A stretch of DNA of 5,892 nucleotides from Bradyrhizobium sp. (GCA_025960445.1 JAICIT010000188.1:1-5892), one strand, 5' to 3'. Counted from the stretch's first letter, positions 1 through 5,094 are shown. Notes: generated from the sequence alone by a model not told the origin. Translations and numbers: made by a program.

Positions 1-749
1 ACCCGCGTGAAGATATGCGAGGGCATGTGCAGAGCATGCGGCGCATCCGGCGCGATCTTGGCGTACCGCCGCGCCGCCTCGATGCCTTTGTCCGCGATCG
101 CCGGATAATCGTAGAGATGGATCAGGTAATGTGCCACGCCCGGATGCAGCGGCTGACGCAGGGCGATGGGTTCGAGAATCGCCGCGCCCTTGAGCTGGCT
201 GGCATAGGTCTTGTCGGCCGCGGAAGCTGAGGTGTTGAGCGCGAGCGCATAGTGGATCTGTGCCTCGTCGTCATCGGGATAGCGTTGCGCGAGCGCTTCC
301 ATCTGCTTCGCATAGGCGACGATGCGGGTGCGATGATCCACCTTGTCGTAATCTTTATACATCAACGCCAGCGCGTCGACGTAGGCTTTCTCGCGCTCGG
401 TCTTGAAGCCAATTGCTCTCGCCTTCTCGATCGCCGCTGCGCCCTCCGCAAGATTTTTCACCGGCGGCACGGTATGGGGATTCCACAACAGGCTAAGAGC
501 GATGCCCCAATAGGCAATGCTGCAGGCGGGATCTGCCTTCAGCGTGCCCTCAAACATTTTCTGCGACGCGCGGTACCAGAACGAGTGCTGATACAGCATG
601 CCGCGGTCGAATAGGTTTTGCGCTTCCCCATTGCACGACGTCTCGAAATGTACCTTGCCGAGCTTGTCGTCTTCAGATTGGGCACGGGCCGGAGAAGCCA
701 ATGATACGCTTATCAAAACTGTCGCCAGTCCAAGGGATGCTCTCACCAT
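1..749 (-). CDS. Secreted tetratricopeptide-repeat protein, 3' end outside the window
   Basis: The reverse strand is open from an ATG at 749 to the window edge, giving 249 residues without a stop; the C-terminus is missing. A strong Shine-Dalgarno GGAGG (756-760) sits 6 nt before the ATG. Residues 1-23 form a Sec signal peptide (hydrophobic LGLATVLISVSLASPA, then the AxA-type site ARA before Gln24), so the protein is probably periplasmic or exported. The mature part is helical and TPR-like: FDRGMLYQHSFWYRASQKMF (47-66), then DPACSIAYWGIALS (73-86), with Cys39 and Cys76 available for a disulfide. Later come two histidine-rich stretches, HPGVAHYLIH (202-211) and HALHMPSHIF (238-247), which I recall as conserved in this family of bacterial TPR proteins. 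No enzymatic function is established to my knowledge. It is divergent from the AraC-TPR regulator at 906, a possible controller. Confidence is high for the gene, low for any role. Confidence 0.9.
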   Translation of the reverse strand, partial: MVRASLGLATVLISVSLASPARAQSEDDKLGKVHFETSCNGEAQNLFDRGMLYQHSFWYRASQKMFEGTLKADPACSIAYWGIALSLLWNPHTVPPVKNLAEGAAAIEKARAIGFKTEREKAYVDALALMYKDYDKVDHRTRIVAYAKQMEALAQRYPDDDEAQIHYALALNTSASAADKTYASQLKGAAILEPIALRQPLHPGVAHYLIHLYDYPAIADKGIEAARRYAKIAPDAPHALHMPSHIFTR

Positions 750-810
750 GATCCGCCTCCCGCTCGCATAATTGCGCTCGGGCAAGATTGGGCGGAGCTC
801 CGAACCGGCC

Positions 811-838
811 GCTATACGGTTTTCGCATCACTATGCAA
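811..838 (-). promoter_or_regulatory. Possible sigma70-type promoter for the secreted TPR gene
   Basis: Read on the minus strand, TTGCAT (838-833) and TATAGC (816-811) are 16 nt apart. These match the -35 and -10 consensus at 3 and 4 of 6 positions. They would start transcription roughly 55 nt before the ATG at 749. An inverted repeat, GCAT-cact-ATGC (825-836), overlaps the -35 box and the spacer, as expected for a regulated promoter. The box matches are weak and the call is tentative. Confidence 0.35.
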
Positions 839-865
839 ATTTCGCCACGAAACCTGAAAAACCGT
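816..865. repeat. Nested inverted repeats in the TPR / AraC-TPR divergent region
   Basis: The outer repeat has perfect 8-bp arms, ACGGTTTT at 816-823 and AAAACCGT at 858-865, separated by 34 nt; beyond them, TAT at 813-815 and at 867-869 extend the symmetry around one extra base. Inside is GCAT (825-828), cact, ATGC (833-836), flanked by partly symmetric TT and AA. The spacing would suit paired regulator sites or a DNA loop between the divergent genes. The likely binder is the adjacent AraC-TPR regulator, which is inference from position only. Confidence 0.45.
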
Positions 866-891
866 GTATCCTCACCGGGTGGCTGGTTCTC

Positions 892-896
892 AAGGG
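892..896 (+). promoter_or_regulatory. Ribosome binding site selecting the ATG at 906
   Basis: AAGGG lies 9 nt before the ATG at 906. The frame can also be opened at GTG 864 or GTG 879, but neither has a purine-rich Shine-Dalgarno at a sensible distance, and GTG 864 would lie inside the outer inverted repeat. Confidence 0.5.
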
Positions 897-905
897 TATG
901 TCGGC

Positions 906-2078
906 ATGTCGACACCCAAGCTGGAATCGAAAGCGAACATCGGCCTGGCGCCAGAAGCCTCGGCCCTTCCAGCAGACCTGACGCGGGCGCTCGACTGGCT
1001 TCGCAGTCACTTGGCGGAACCGGTCGAGCTTAGTGTCCTTGCCGCCGTCAGCGGCGTTCCTCCACGCACGCTGGAACGACATTTCAGGATGTTTCTCGGC
1101 ACGACGCCGCTCGGGTGGACGCGCAGCATGCGCCTTGCCAGGGCGCGGCAGGCTCTGCTGCACGCCAGCCCCGAGGATACCGTCACCGAGGTCGCTTTGA
1201 CGAACGGCTTTGGTCAGTTCGGCCGGTTCGCGGCCGAGTATCGGCGTGCGTTCGGCGAATTGCCGTCCAGGACAATGCGGCGGGGAAAAAATCCGGCGCT
1301 GGACGTTGGCGATCTCGACGAAGCGATGCGGCTGACGTTTGATGCGCTCCCCTTGGCATTTGCGGTGGCGCCAGAGCAATGTAACGCCGCCCTCGAAAAA
1401 CTCGACGGCCCTCAGGAACTGGAGCCGAGCTACGGCTTGCCAAAGGCTGTGGCCGCTTGGTGTTGGGGACAGCGGGCCTCGCACCGGTTCAGTTCGACTC
1501 CCGATCGCGATCGCGCTTTATCGTTGCGACTGGCCGACGAGTCCTGCCGACTTGCACCGAACGATGCATTGGCGCTCACTTTGAGCAGCGGCGCGCTGGT
1601 GCTGGCGCGTCGTCTCGAGGAAGCCGATCGGCGTCTTGAGCGCGCGTTGGCGCTCGATCCTGGACTCGCCTATGCGTGGGTCCGCCGCGGCTGGATGTCG
1701 GCCTATTTGGGCGACAGCGAGACAGCCATTCGCGAGCTCTCCACTGCACTGCACCTCATGCCATTCGAGCCGCTGCGCCATCTCAGCTTCATCGGCATGG
1801 GATGCGCGCATTTTGCCGCTGGACGCTACGATCGCGCGATACGTTGGGTGGCTAGCGGTGTCGGGGCTTCTCCAGGATCTTTCTGGGCGCAACGCGTGGC
1901 CGTCGCTGCAGCGGCGATGACAGGCTCGCGCAGCGAAGCGCGGCGCATGGCTCGCCAACTCATGCGCAAGGATCCCGATCTTACCGCCGCGGAAGCGCGG
2001 CAAGCCTGGCCGTTCACTCCGATGTTCATGTCCCGCCTCGGCGACGGCCTGGAAATCGCAGGCATCCCTCGGAGCTGA
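906..2078 (+). CDS. AraC-family transcriptional regulator with C-terminal TPR-like domain
   Basis: A 390-residue protein that probably binds DNA and regulates transcription in the cytoplasm. The AraC-type domain is at the N-terminus (about 24-123). Its first helix-turn-helix is LSVLAAVSGVPPRTLERHFR (42-61). The family signature follows: RLARARQALL (76-85), then TVTEVALTNGFGQFGRFAAEYRRAFG (92-117), where each block is a textbook AraC element. After a linker come TPR-like helical hairpins from about 195 to 340, for example RRLEEADRRLERALALDP and AGRYDRAIRWVASGVGASPG. The end, AWPFTPMFMSRLGDGLEIAG, resembles the tail of TPR domains found behind adenylate cyclase or OmpR-type heads. Most AraC proteins carry the DNA-binding domain at the C-terminus, so this order is reversed; the TPR part presumably senses a ligand or partner. 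It is divergent from the secreted TPR gene, the likeliest target. ATG 906 is preferred over GTG 864 for its Shine-Dalgarno. Confidence 0.92.
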   Translation: MSTPKLESKANIGLAPEASALPADLTRALDWLRSHLAEPVELSVLAAVSGVPPRTLERHFRMFLGTTPLGWTRSMRLARARQALLHASPEDTVTEVALTNGFGQFGRFAAEYRRAFGELPSRTMRRGKNPALDVGDLDEAMRLTFDALPLAFAVAPEQCNAALEKLDGPQELEPSYGLPKAVAAWCWGQRASHRFSSTPDRDRALSLRLADESCRLAPNDALALTLSSGALVLARRLEEADRRLERALALDPGLAYAWVRRGWMSAYLGDSETAIRELSTALHLMPFEPLRHLSFIGMGCAHFAAGRYDRAIRWVASGVGASPGSFWAQRVAVAAAAMTGSRSEARRMARQLMRKDPDLTAAEARQAWPFTPMFMSRLGDGLEIAGIPRS

Positions 2079-2105
2079 ACGGTTCTCCAGGAGATGTCAC
2101 TCCGC

Positions 2106-2118
2106 GGGCTTCGCGCCC
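2106..2118. repeat. Small GC-rich hairpin after the AraC-TPR gene
   Basis: GGGC (2106-2109), TTCGC, GCCC (2115-2118) starts 28 nt after the regulator's stop codon. CGCG at 2103-2106 and 2112-2115 offers an alternative pairing. There is no T-run after it, so it is not a classical intrinsic terminator on the plus strand. It may be part of the repeat cluster that follows. Confidence 0.3.
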
Positions 2119-2162
2119 CCTATGAGCGTAGGGAAAAACCTCTGCGTAACTTCCGATTGTAG

Positions 2163-2208
2163 CGGGACCAACCCGGAAGAGACGCCCCGGATGTCGCTGC
2201 GCTCATCC
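2163..2208. repeat. Dispersed-repeat-like element with two hairpins
   Basis: Two inverted repeats lie side by side: CGGG (2163-2166), ACCAA, CCCG (2172-2175), then GGATG (2189-2193), a 10-nt loop, CATCC (2204-2208). Read on the minus strand the second one begins AGCCGGGATGAGCGCAGCGA. This is very like a short element I recall scattered between genes in Bradyrhizobium and Rhodopseudomonas. The identification is from memory; the symmetry is seen directly. Confidence 0.55.
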
Positions 2209-2243
2209 CGGCTACACATTTCCGAGACCATCGCTCCGGTCGT

Positions 2244-2262
2244 GGCCGGGCTTGTCCCGGCC
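2244..2262. repeat. REP-like palindrome with 7-bp GC stem
   Basis: GGCCGGG (2244-2250), CTTGT, CCCGGCC (2256-2262) is a perfect 7-bp stem with a 5-nt loop. Its flanks match a repeat I recall as common between genes in Bradyrhizobium. It could act as a bidirectional transcription barrier or simply be a repeat-family member. The rest of 2079-2323 holds no coding sequence I can support. Confidence 0.6.
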
Positions 2263-2359
2263 ATCCACGTGTTCGACGAAGTCGGTTCTGGATGAGGCTG
2301 AGAAACTTTGCACTCGGATTTGAATGTCCTTATCACAGCGGACTGTCTATGCTGCGCTT

Positions 2360-2719
2360 ATGTCGCGCCTCGTCTGTCTGGCAATTGCCATTGTCCTGTC
2401 GCTGCTGTCGGTCGCCGCGCCGGCTGCGCCCATTCATAAACGGCCAGCGCCGCACTGGCGTGGCTACGGTTTCCTGCCCGGCTACCAGCAGCCGCTGAGC
2501 AACAGCGTCCCGCTCTATGCGCAGAAAGCTGCGGCGCTGCGTATGGCGCGTCGCGACCGACGCCCCTGGTATATTGACCCCGTCCCTCGTTATTACGGGT
2601 ATGATGGCAACTGGCACTATTTCGGCCGGCCCGGCTTTGACCGCGGCCGCTACAATGGCGGCAGCTTTGGTCCGTGCTGGACTCGCACGCCTATCGGCCC
2701 GATCTGGAATTGCGGCTGA
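2360..2719 (+). CDS. Small secreted protein of unknown function with GPCW...WNCG tail
   Basis: 119 residues from the ATG at 2360. Residues 1 to about 23 are a clear signal peptide: MSR, a hydrophobic core (LVCLAIAIVLSLLSVAA), then a PAAP cleavage region, so the mature protein is exported. The mature chain is rich in Tyr, Trp, Gly, Pro and Arg (RGYGFLPGYQQP; PRYYGYDGNWHYFGRP), looks basic, and ends FGPCWTRTPIGPIWNCG. Cys106 and Cys118 could form a disulfide that closes the tail. I recall similar short exported proteins with this tail in Bradyrhizobium, all hypothetical. No catalytic motif is visible; a cell-envelope role is only a guess. An in-frame ATG at 2324, immediately after a TGA, would add 12 residues. 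Neither start has a good Shine-Dalgarno; 2360 is preferred because it gives a compact signal peptide. Its neighbour on the right is convergent. Confidence 0.75.
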   Translation: MSRLVCLAIAIVLSLLSVAAPAAPIHKRPAPHWRGYGFLPGYQQPLSNSVPLYAQKAAALRMARRDRRPWYIDPVPRYYGYDGNWHYFGRPGFDRGRYNGGSFGPCWTRTPIGPIWNCG

Positions 2720-2762
2720 TCGGCACATCCTGAGCAAGTCAGTGGACCCGTAGCAGACATCC

Positions 2763-2783
2763 CGGCCTCCGAGAGCATGGCCG
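2763..2783. terminator. Weak stem-loop between convergent genes
   Basis: CGGCC (2763-2767) and GGCCG (2779-2783) are separated by 11 nt. They lie between the small secreted protein (stop at 2719) and the HxlR gene (stop at 2792 on the other strand). A shared terminator would be expected here, but there is no T-run on either side, so this is a tentative call. Confidence 0.25.
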
Positions 2784-2791
2784 TGCGCTCG

Positions 2792-3490
2792 CTAAGCAAC
2801 CTTCTTCTCGAGTTTTGCAAACACACTGAGCTTCAGCCAGCTACGCAGATCGCCGGCTAGCTTGCTGTCGCCCGTCAAAACAAGTCGCCCATTCTCCGCT
2901 GCGCGACTGATGGCCATATATCCGAGCCAGATCTCGGTCATGGTGCGCAGATCAGTCGATACGTAAAGATCGACGTCGAAGCCCGGATCAATCAGGCAAA
3001 GGTCCACTTCGTTGCCCGGTTCCACAATGAGCCAAAAGTTGCGCTCCGAAGGCGGCCTGTCGTTGAAGATGAACTGAACGGTGTTGCGGCCAGGCGGCAT
3101 TGGATTTGCATTTATGTTTCGCCTGATGTCCCACATCAGCAGATTAGCGTCGAGATTCTGTAACGTCGCTTCAGTCGTAACCCATCGATGTCCCCAGACT
3201 CCGATGGCCTCGATAACGGGACGCAGCTCGTTTCCCGCTTCAGTGAGACGATATTCAAGTGCCCCCGGCTCACGCTCAGCGGCGACGTGCATGACGATCC
3301 CGGCAGCTTCGAGATCCTTCAACCGCTTCGAGAGCAGGGCGGGCGACATGCTTGGCAGCCCGCGCCGCAGTTCATTGAAACGCCTCGAACCCAGTACGAG
3401 TTCGCGCAGAACGAGGAGAGTCCACCGGGAGCAGATGACCTCCGCTGCCATCGATACGGGACAGAACTGATTGTAGCTGGTATCCGACAT
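2792..3490 (-). CDS. HxlR-family transcriptional regulator with C-terminal SCP2-like domain
   Basis: A 232-residue protein, probably a dimeric DNA-binding regulator. Residues 6-104 are an HxlR winged helix: FCPVSMAAEVICSRWTLLVL (9-28) is the family opening, followed by GSRRFNELRRGLPSMSPALL (34-53) and SKRLKDLEAAGIV (54-66), the recognition helix region, then a wing ending EYRLTEAG. Cys10 is at the conserved N-terminal position that senses oxidants or electrophiles in some relatives such as YodB and HypR; Cys20 is nearby. Typical HxlR proteins are about 110-150 residues. The extra part, about 115-230 (FIFNDRPPSERNFWLIVEPG to the C-terminus), looks like an SCP2 sterol-carrier-type fold, which binds hydrophobic ligands. 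The start at 3490 is preferred over 3523 because it has a GAGGAA Shine-Dalgarno and begins just before the domain. Divergent from the methyltransferase gene, which it probably controls. Confidence 0.9.
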   Translation of the reverse strand: MSDTSYNQFCPVSMAAEVICSRWTLLVLRELVLGSRRFNELRRGLPSMSPALLSKRLKDLEAAGIVMHVAAEREPGALEYRLTEAGNELRPVIEAIGVWGHRWVTTEATLQNLDANLLMWDIRRNINANPMPPGRNTVQFIFNDRPPSERNFWLIVEPGNEVDLCLIDPGFDVDLYVSTDLRTMTEIWLGYMAISRAAENGRLVLTGDSKLAGDLRSWLKLSVFAKLEKKVA

Positions 3491-3498
3491 TTGAAGCG

Positions 3499-3504
3499 TT
3501 CCTC
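3499..3504 (-). promoter_or_regulatory. Ribosome binding site selecting the HxlR start at 3490
   Basis: On the minus strand GAGGAA is followed by an 8-nt spacer (CGCTTCAA) and ATG at 3490. The upstream alternative at 3523 would add 11 residues before the domain and would place this site inside the coding sequence. Confidence 0.7.
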
Positions 3505-3552
3505 GGGCCAGATCCTGCCCCACAAGGATGCTACCGCTTTTCTAAGCGCGCC

Positions 3553-3591
3553 AGTTCAAAATCTGTACCGGTTGGATTCAGATCCAGAACT
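3553..3591. promoter_or_regulatory. Candidate operator: 13-bp-arm inverted repeat between HxlR and methyltransferase genes
   Basis: The left arm AGTTC-aaa-ATCTG (3553-3565) and right arm CAGAT-cca-GAACT (3579-3591) are complementary at 10 of 13 positions, with matched 5-bp blocks at identical spacing and a 13-nt centre. A second small palindrome, TGGAT-tcag-ATCCA (3573-3586), overlaps the right arm. The element lies 62 nt from the HxlR start and 92 nt from the methyltransferase start. A TTGAAC on the minus strand (3559-3554) could be a -35 box for the HxlR gene but has no clear -10 partner. The symmetry suits a dimeric winged-helix protein such as the adjacent regulator; the assignment is inference. 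Confidence 0.55.
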
Positions 3592-3607
3592 AGCCCGCTT
3601 CAGGCTT

Positions 3608-3618
3608 GCATTAAATGC
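3608..3618. promoter_or_regulatory. Perfect palindrome GCATT-A-AATGC
   Basis: This 11-nt palindrome has 5-bp arms around a single central A, in an AT-rich patch 65 nt before the methyltransferase ATG. It contains TTAAAT, a -10-like sequence (4 of 6), but no -35 box is evident at 16-18 nt. It could be a second regulator site or chance. Confidence 0.3.
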
Positions 3619-3628
3619 TCCTGCCGAT

Positions 3629-3658
3629 CCCGCAAGTCGCGGGGCCGCCTTCGGGCGG
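3629..3658 (+). promoter_or_regulatory. Tandem leader hairpins, the second with a UUCG tetraloop
   Basis: CCCGC (3629-3633), AAGTC, GCGGG (3639-3643) is followed at once by CCGCC (3645-3649), TTCG, GGCGG (3654-3658). The second is a C(UUCG)G loop, an exceptionally stable RNA hairpin. It ends 12 nt before the Shine-Dalgarno AAGGAG (3671-3676) of the methyltransferase. No T-run follows, so it is not an intrinsic terminator; a role in mRNA stability or translation is possible. Confidence 0.45.
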
Positions 3659-3683
3659 AGGTTCTCGGCAAAGGAGATGAACT

Positions 3684-4499
3684 ATGTCGGTTTCGACGCT
3701 AGCCCCTGATTACACTGCAATCAAGCAACGCCAGCAGGCCGTCTGGTCGTCTGGCGACTATGCATTGATCGGATCGACTCTTCAGATCGTGGGTGAGCGA
3801 CTGTGCGAGGCGGTGGATATGCGTGCCGGCAGCAGCGTGCTTGATGTCGCAGCCGGCAACGGGAATGCGACACTGGCCGCAGCGCGCCGCTTTGCTCGCG
3901 TCACGTCAACCGACTATGTCGGCGCACTTCTTGAGCGAGGCAAGGAGCGTGCCTCCGCCGAGCGCTTTTCCATCGATTTTCAGCAGGCGGACGCCGAAGC
4001 ACTTCCATTTGCTGATGGCAGCTTCGACGTGGCGCTGTCCACCTTCGGCGTCATGTTCACTCCGAACCAGGAGAAGGCAGCCGCCGAACTTGTTCGCGTC
4101 CTGCGCAGAGGCGGGAAGATCGGGCTGGCGAACTGGACGCCGGACGGGTTTATCGGCCAGCTTCTGAAAATGGTCGGAAAGTACGCACCACCCCCGCCCG
4201 GCATCAAACCACCTACTCTCTGGGGAACCGCGGCGCGCCTTCAAGAGCTGTTCCCAGGACATGAAATCCACAGCTCCGTGCAGACGTTCATGTTCAGGTA
4301 CAACTCTCCGGAGCATTGGCTGGACGTTTTTCGCCGTTACTATGGTCCCACGAACCGGGCGTTCGCTGCGCTTGATGCGCAGAAGGTGGCTGCACTGGAA
4401 GCCGACATTCTCGATCTACTTGAAGAGTCGAACTGGGCCGGCAGTAGTAGCCTTGTTGTTCCCGGCGACTATCTTGAAGTTGTGATTACGAGATCTTGA
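3684..4499 (+). CDS. Class I SAM-dependent methyltransferase (UbiE/Methyltransf_11 type)
   Basis: A 271-residue cytosolic enzyme expected to transfer a methyl group from S-adenosylmethionine. The ATG at 3684 has a good Shine-Dalgarno, AAGGAG, 7 nt upstream. The Rossmann-type SAM site is complete: motif I VLDVAAGNGNATLAAA (52-67), an acidic residue after strand 2 (Asp77 in TSTDYVG), ADAEALPFADGSFDVALSTF (102-121) as motifs II and III, and the post-motif VLRRGGKIGLANWTP (139-153). The C-terminal part (about 155-271), with APPPPGIKPPTLWGTA, FRYNSPEHWLDVFRRYYGPT and GSSSLVVPGDYLEVVITR, probably shapes the substrate pocket. Length and layout fit UbiE/COQ5-like small-molecule methyltransferases, but the substrate cannot be told. 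It is a single-gene unit as far as visible, divergent from the HxlR-SCP2 regulator, so induction by a hydrophobic compound that is then methylated is an attractive but untested reading. No convincing terminator is seen in 4500-4566. Confidence 0.92.
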   Translation: MSVSTLAPDYTAIKQRQQAVWSSGDYALIGSTLQIVGERLCEAVDMRAGSSVLDVAAGNGNATLAAARRFARVTSTDYVGALLERGKERASAERFSIDFQQADAEALPFADGSFDVALSTFGVMFTPNQEKAAAELVRVLRRGGKIGLANWTPDGFIGQLLKMVGKYAPPPPGIKPPTLWGTAARLQELFPGHEIHSSVQTFMFRYNSPEHWLDVFRRYYGPTNRAFAALDAQKVAALEADILDLLEESNWAGSSSLVVPGDYLEVVITRS

Positions 4500-4566
4500 G
4501 TGGCCCGGCAGCACCGAAGAAGAAACTGAAGCCCTTCGTGACCACAGCGGACATTGGTGGCCAGCG

Positions 4567-4971
4567 CTATCTCTCGAAGACCAAGTTGCCAGCATCCATG
4601 CCGGTGACGCGCCACCCAGCCGCGCGATAGAACCGTTCGGCCCGCGTCGCTGGCCAGGTTGTCAGCGACATGCGCGTGCAGCCAGCGTCAGCAAGGACTT
4701 TGCACGCGCGTTCGAATAGAGCTTTACCTATGCCGCGCCTCTTGTAACGTTCCTCAACAAACAACGCGAAAATGTTGCCGTTGCGAGGGTCGCTGGCTGA
4801 AAATCCGACGATGCTCCCATCTTCTTCCCAAAGAAAAATCCCCGGATTATCAACAAACCAACAAACATCCTCCATCGTCACGCGCGATGGATCACGCAGT
4901 CTGTTTTCGCGGACTCCAGCGCGGATCTCCATGATGCGCGGGACATCGTCCCTGGTTGCGTTGCGGATCAA
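4567..4971 (-). CDS. GNAT-family N-acetyltransferase, probable TTG start
   Basis: 134 residues from TTG 4971. The fold is GNAT, which transfers acetyl from acetyl-CoA to an amine. It opens MIRNATRDDVPRIMEIR (strand 1 and helix 1). Strand 4 with motif A follows: IFALFVEERYKRRGIGKALF (67-86), whose RRGIGKA loop binds the CoA pyrophosphate. Motif B is RAERFYRAAGW (110-120), where Tyr115 is at the usual general-acid position. The substrate is unknown. Three upstream in-frame starts exist (ATG 5019, ATG 5055, GTG 5079), adding 18 to 36 residues that do not look like GNAT fold (ADPRSPKLARGATV). Only TTG 4971 has a strong Shine-Dalgarno, and it begins exactly at the domain, so it is preferred; ATG 5019 is the best alternative. 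The gene follows the efflux transporter on the same strand and could share its transcript. The plus-strand methyltransferase converges on it. Confidence 0.85.
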   Translation of the reverse strand: MIRNATRDDVPRIMEIRAGVRENRLRDPSRVTMEDVCWFVDNPGIFLWEEDGSIVGFSASDPRNGNIFALFVEERYKRRGIGKALFERACKVLADAGCTRMSLTTWPATRAERFYRAAGWRVTGMDAGNLVFER

Positions 4972-4979
4972 GACCGTCG

Positions 4980-4985
4980 CTCCCC
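4980..4985 (-). promoter_or_regulatory. Ribosome binding site supporting the TTG start of the GNAT gene
   Basis: On the minus strand GGGGAG is followed by 8 nt (CGACGGTC) and TTG at 4971. The other possible starts lack a comparable site. Confidence 0.5.
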
Positions 4986-5094
4986 GAGCCAGTTTCGGAC
5001 TTCTTGGATCTGCTATCATAGCAATTCTGGCGGCGCGGTCGTGGGTGGGCCACATTGATCGCAATTCGCAAAACTCCACGAACGGCCGGCCCGG

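Noticed and set aside
252..614. 120-codon open frame on the plus strand
   Set aside because: It is antisense to the secreted TPR gene, which has a signal peptide, a strong ribosome site and recognisable motifs. This frame has no family resemblance.
673..915. 80-codon open frame on the minus strand
   Set aside because: It overlaps the start of the secreted TPR gene in another frame and runs through the control region; its protein has no recognisable features.
831..1484. 217-codon open frame on the minus strand
   Set aside because: It is antisense to the AraC domain of the regulator. Long antisense frames are common in GC-rich coding DNA and the translation resembles nothing I know.
1518..2003. 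161-codon open frame on the minus strand
   Set aside because: Antisense to the TPR half of the regulator, with no supporting motif or ribosome site.
2272..2280. Short palindrome TTCG-A-CGAA upstream of the small secreted gene
   Set aside because: Only 4-bp arms in GC-rich DNA; expected by chance and not extended by flanking symmetry.
2097..2336. Open frame on the minus strand across the repeat cluster
   Set aside because: It is made largely of translated repeat elements, which often give spurious short genes in this kind of genome.
3188..3709. 173-codon open frame on the plus strand
   Set aside because: It is antisense to the HxlR gene and runs through the control region and leader hairpins into the methyltransferase start.
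3677..3709. Ten-codon mini-ORF starting at ATG 3677 and overlapping the methyltransferase start
   Set aside because: Considered as a translation-coupling leader peptide, but its ATG directly abuts the Shine-Dalgarno with no spacer, so initiation there is unlikely.
4500..4566. Possible terminator or gene remnant between the methyltransferase and acetyltransferase
   Set aside because: Only a 4-bp pairing (CCAC 4542-4545 with GTGG 4557-4560) and no T-run; the short translations have no recognisable protein.
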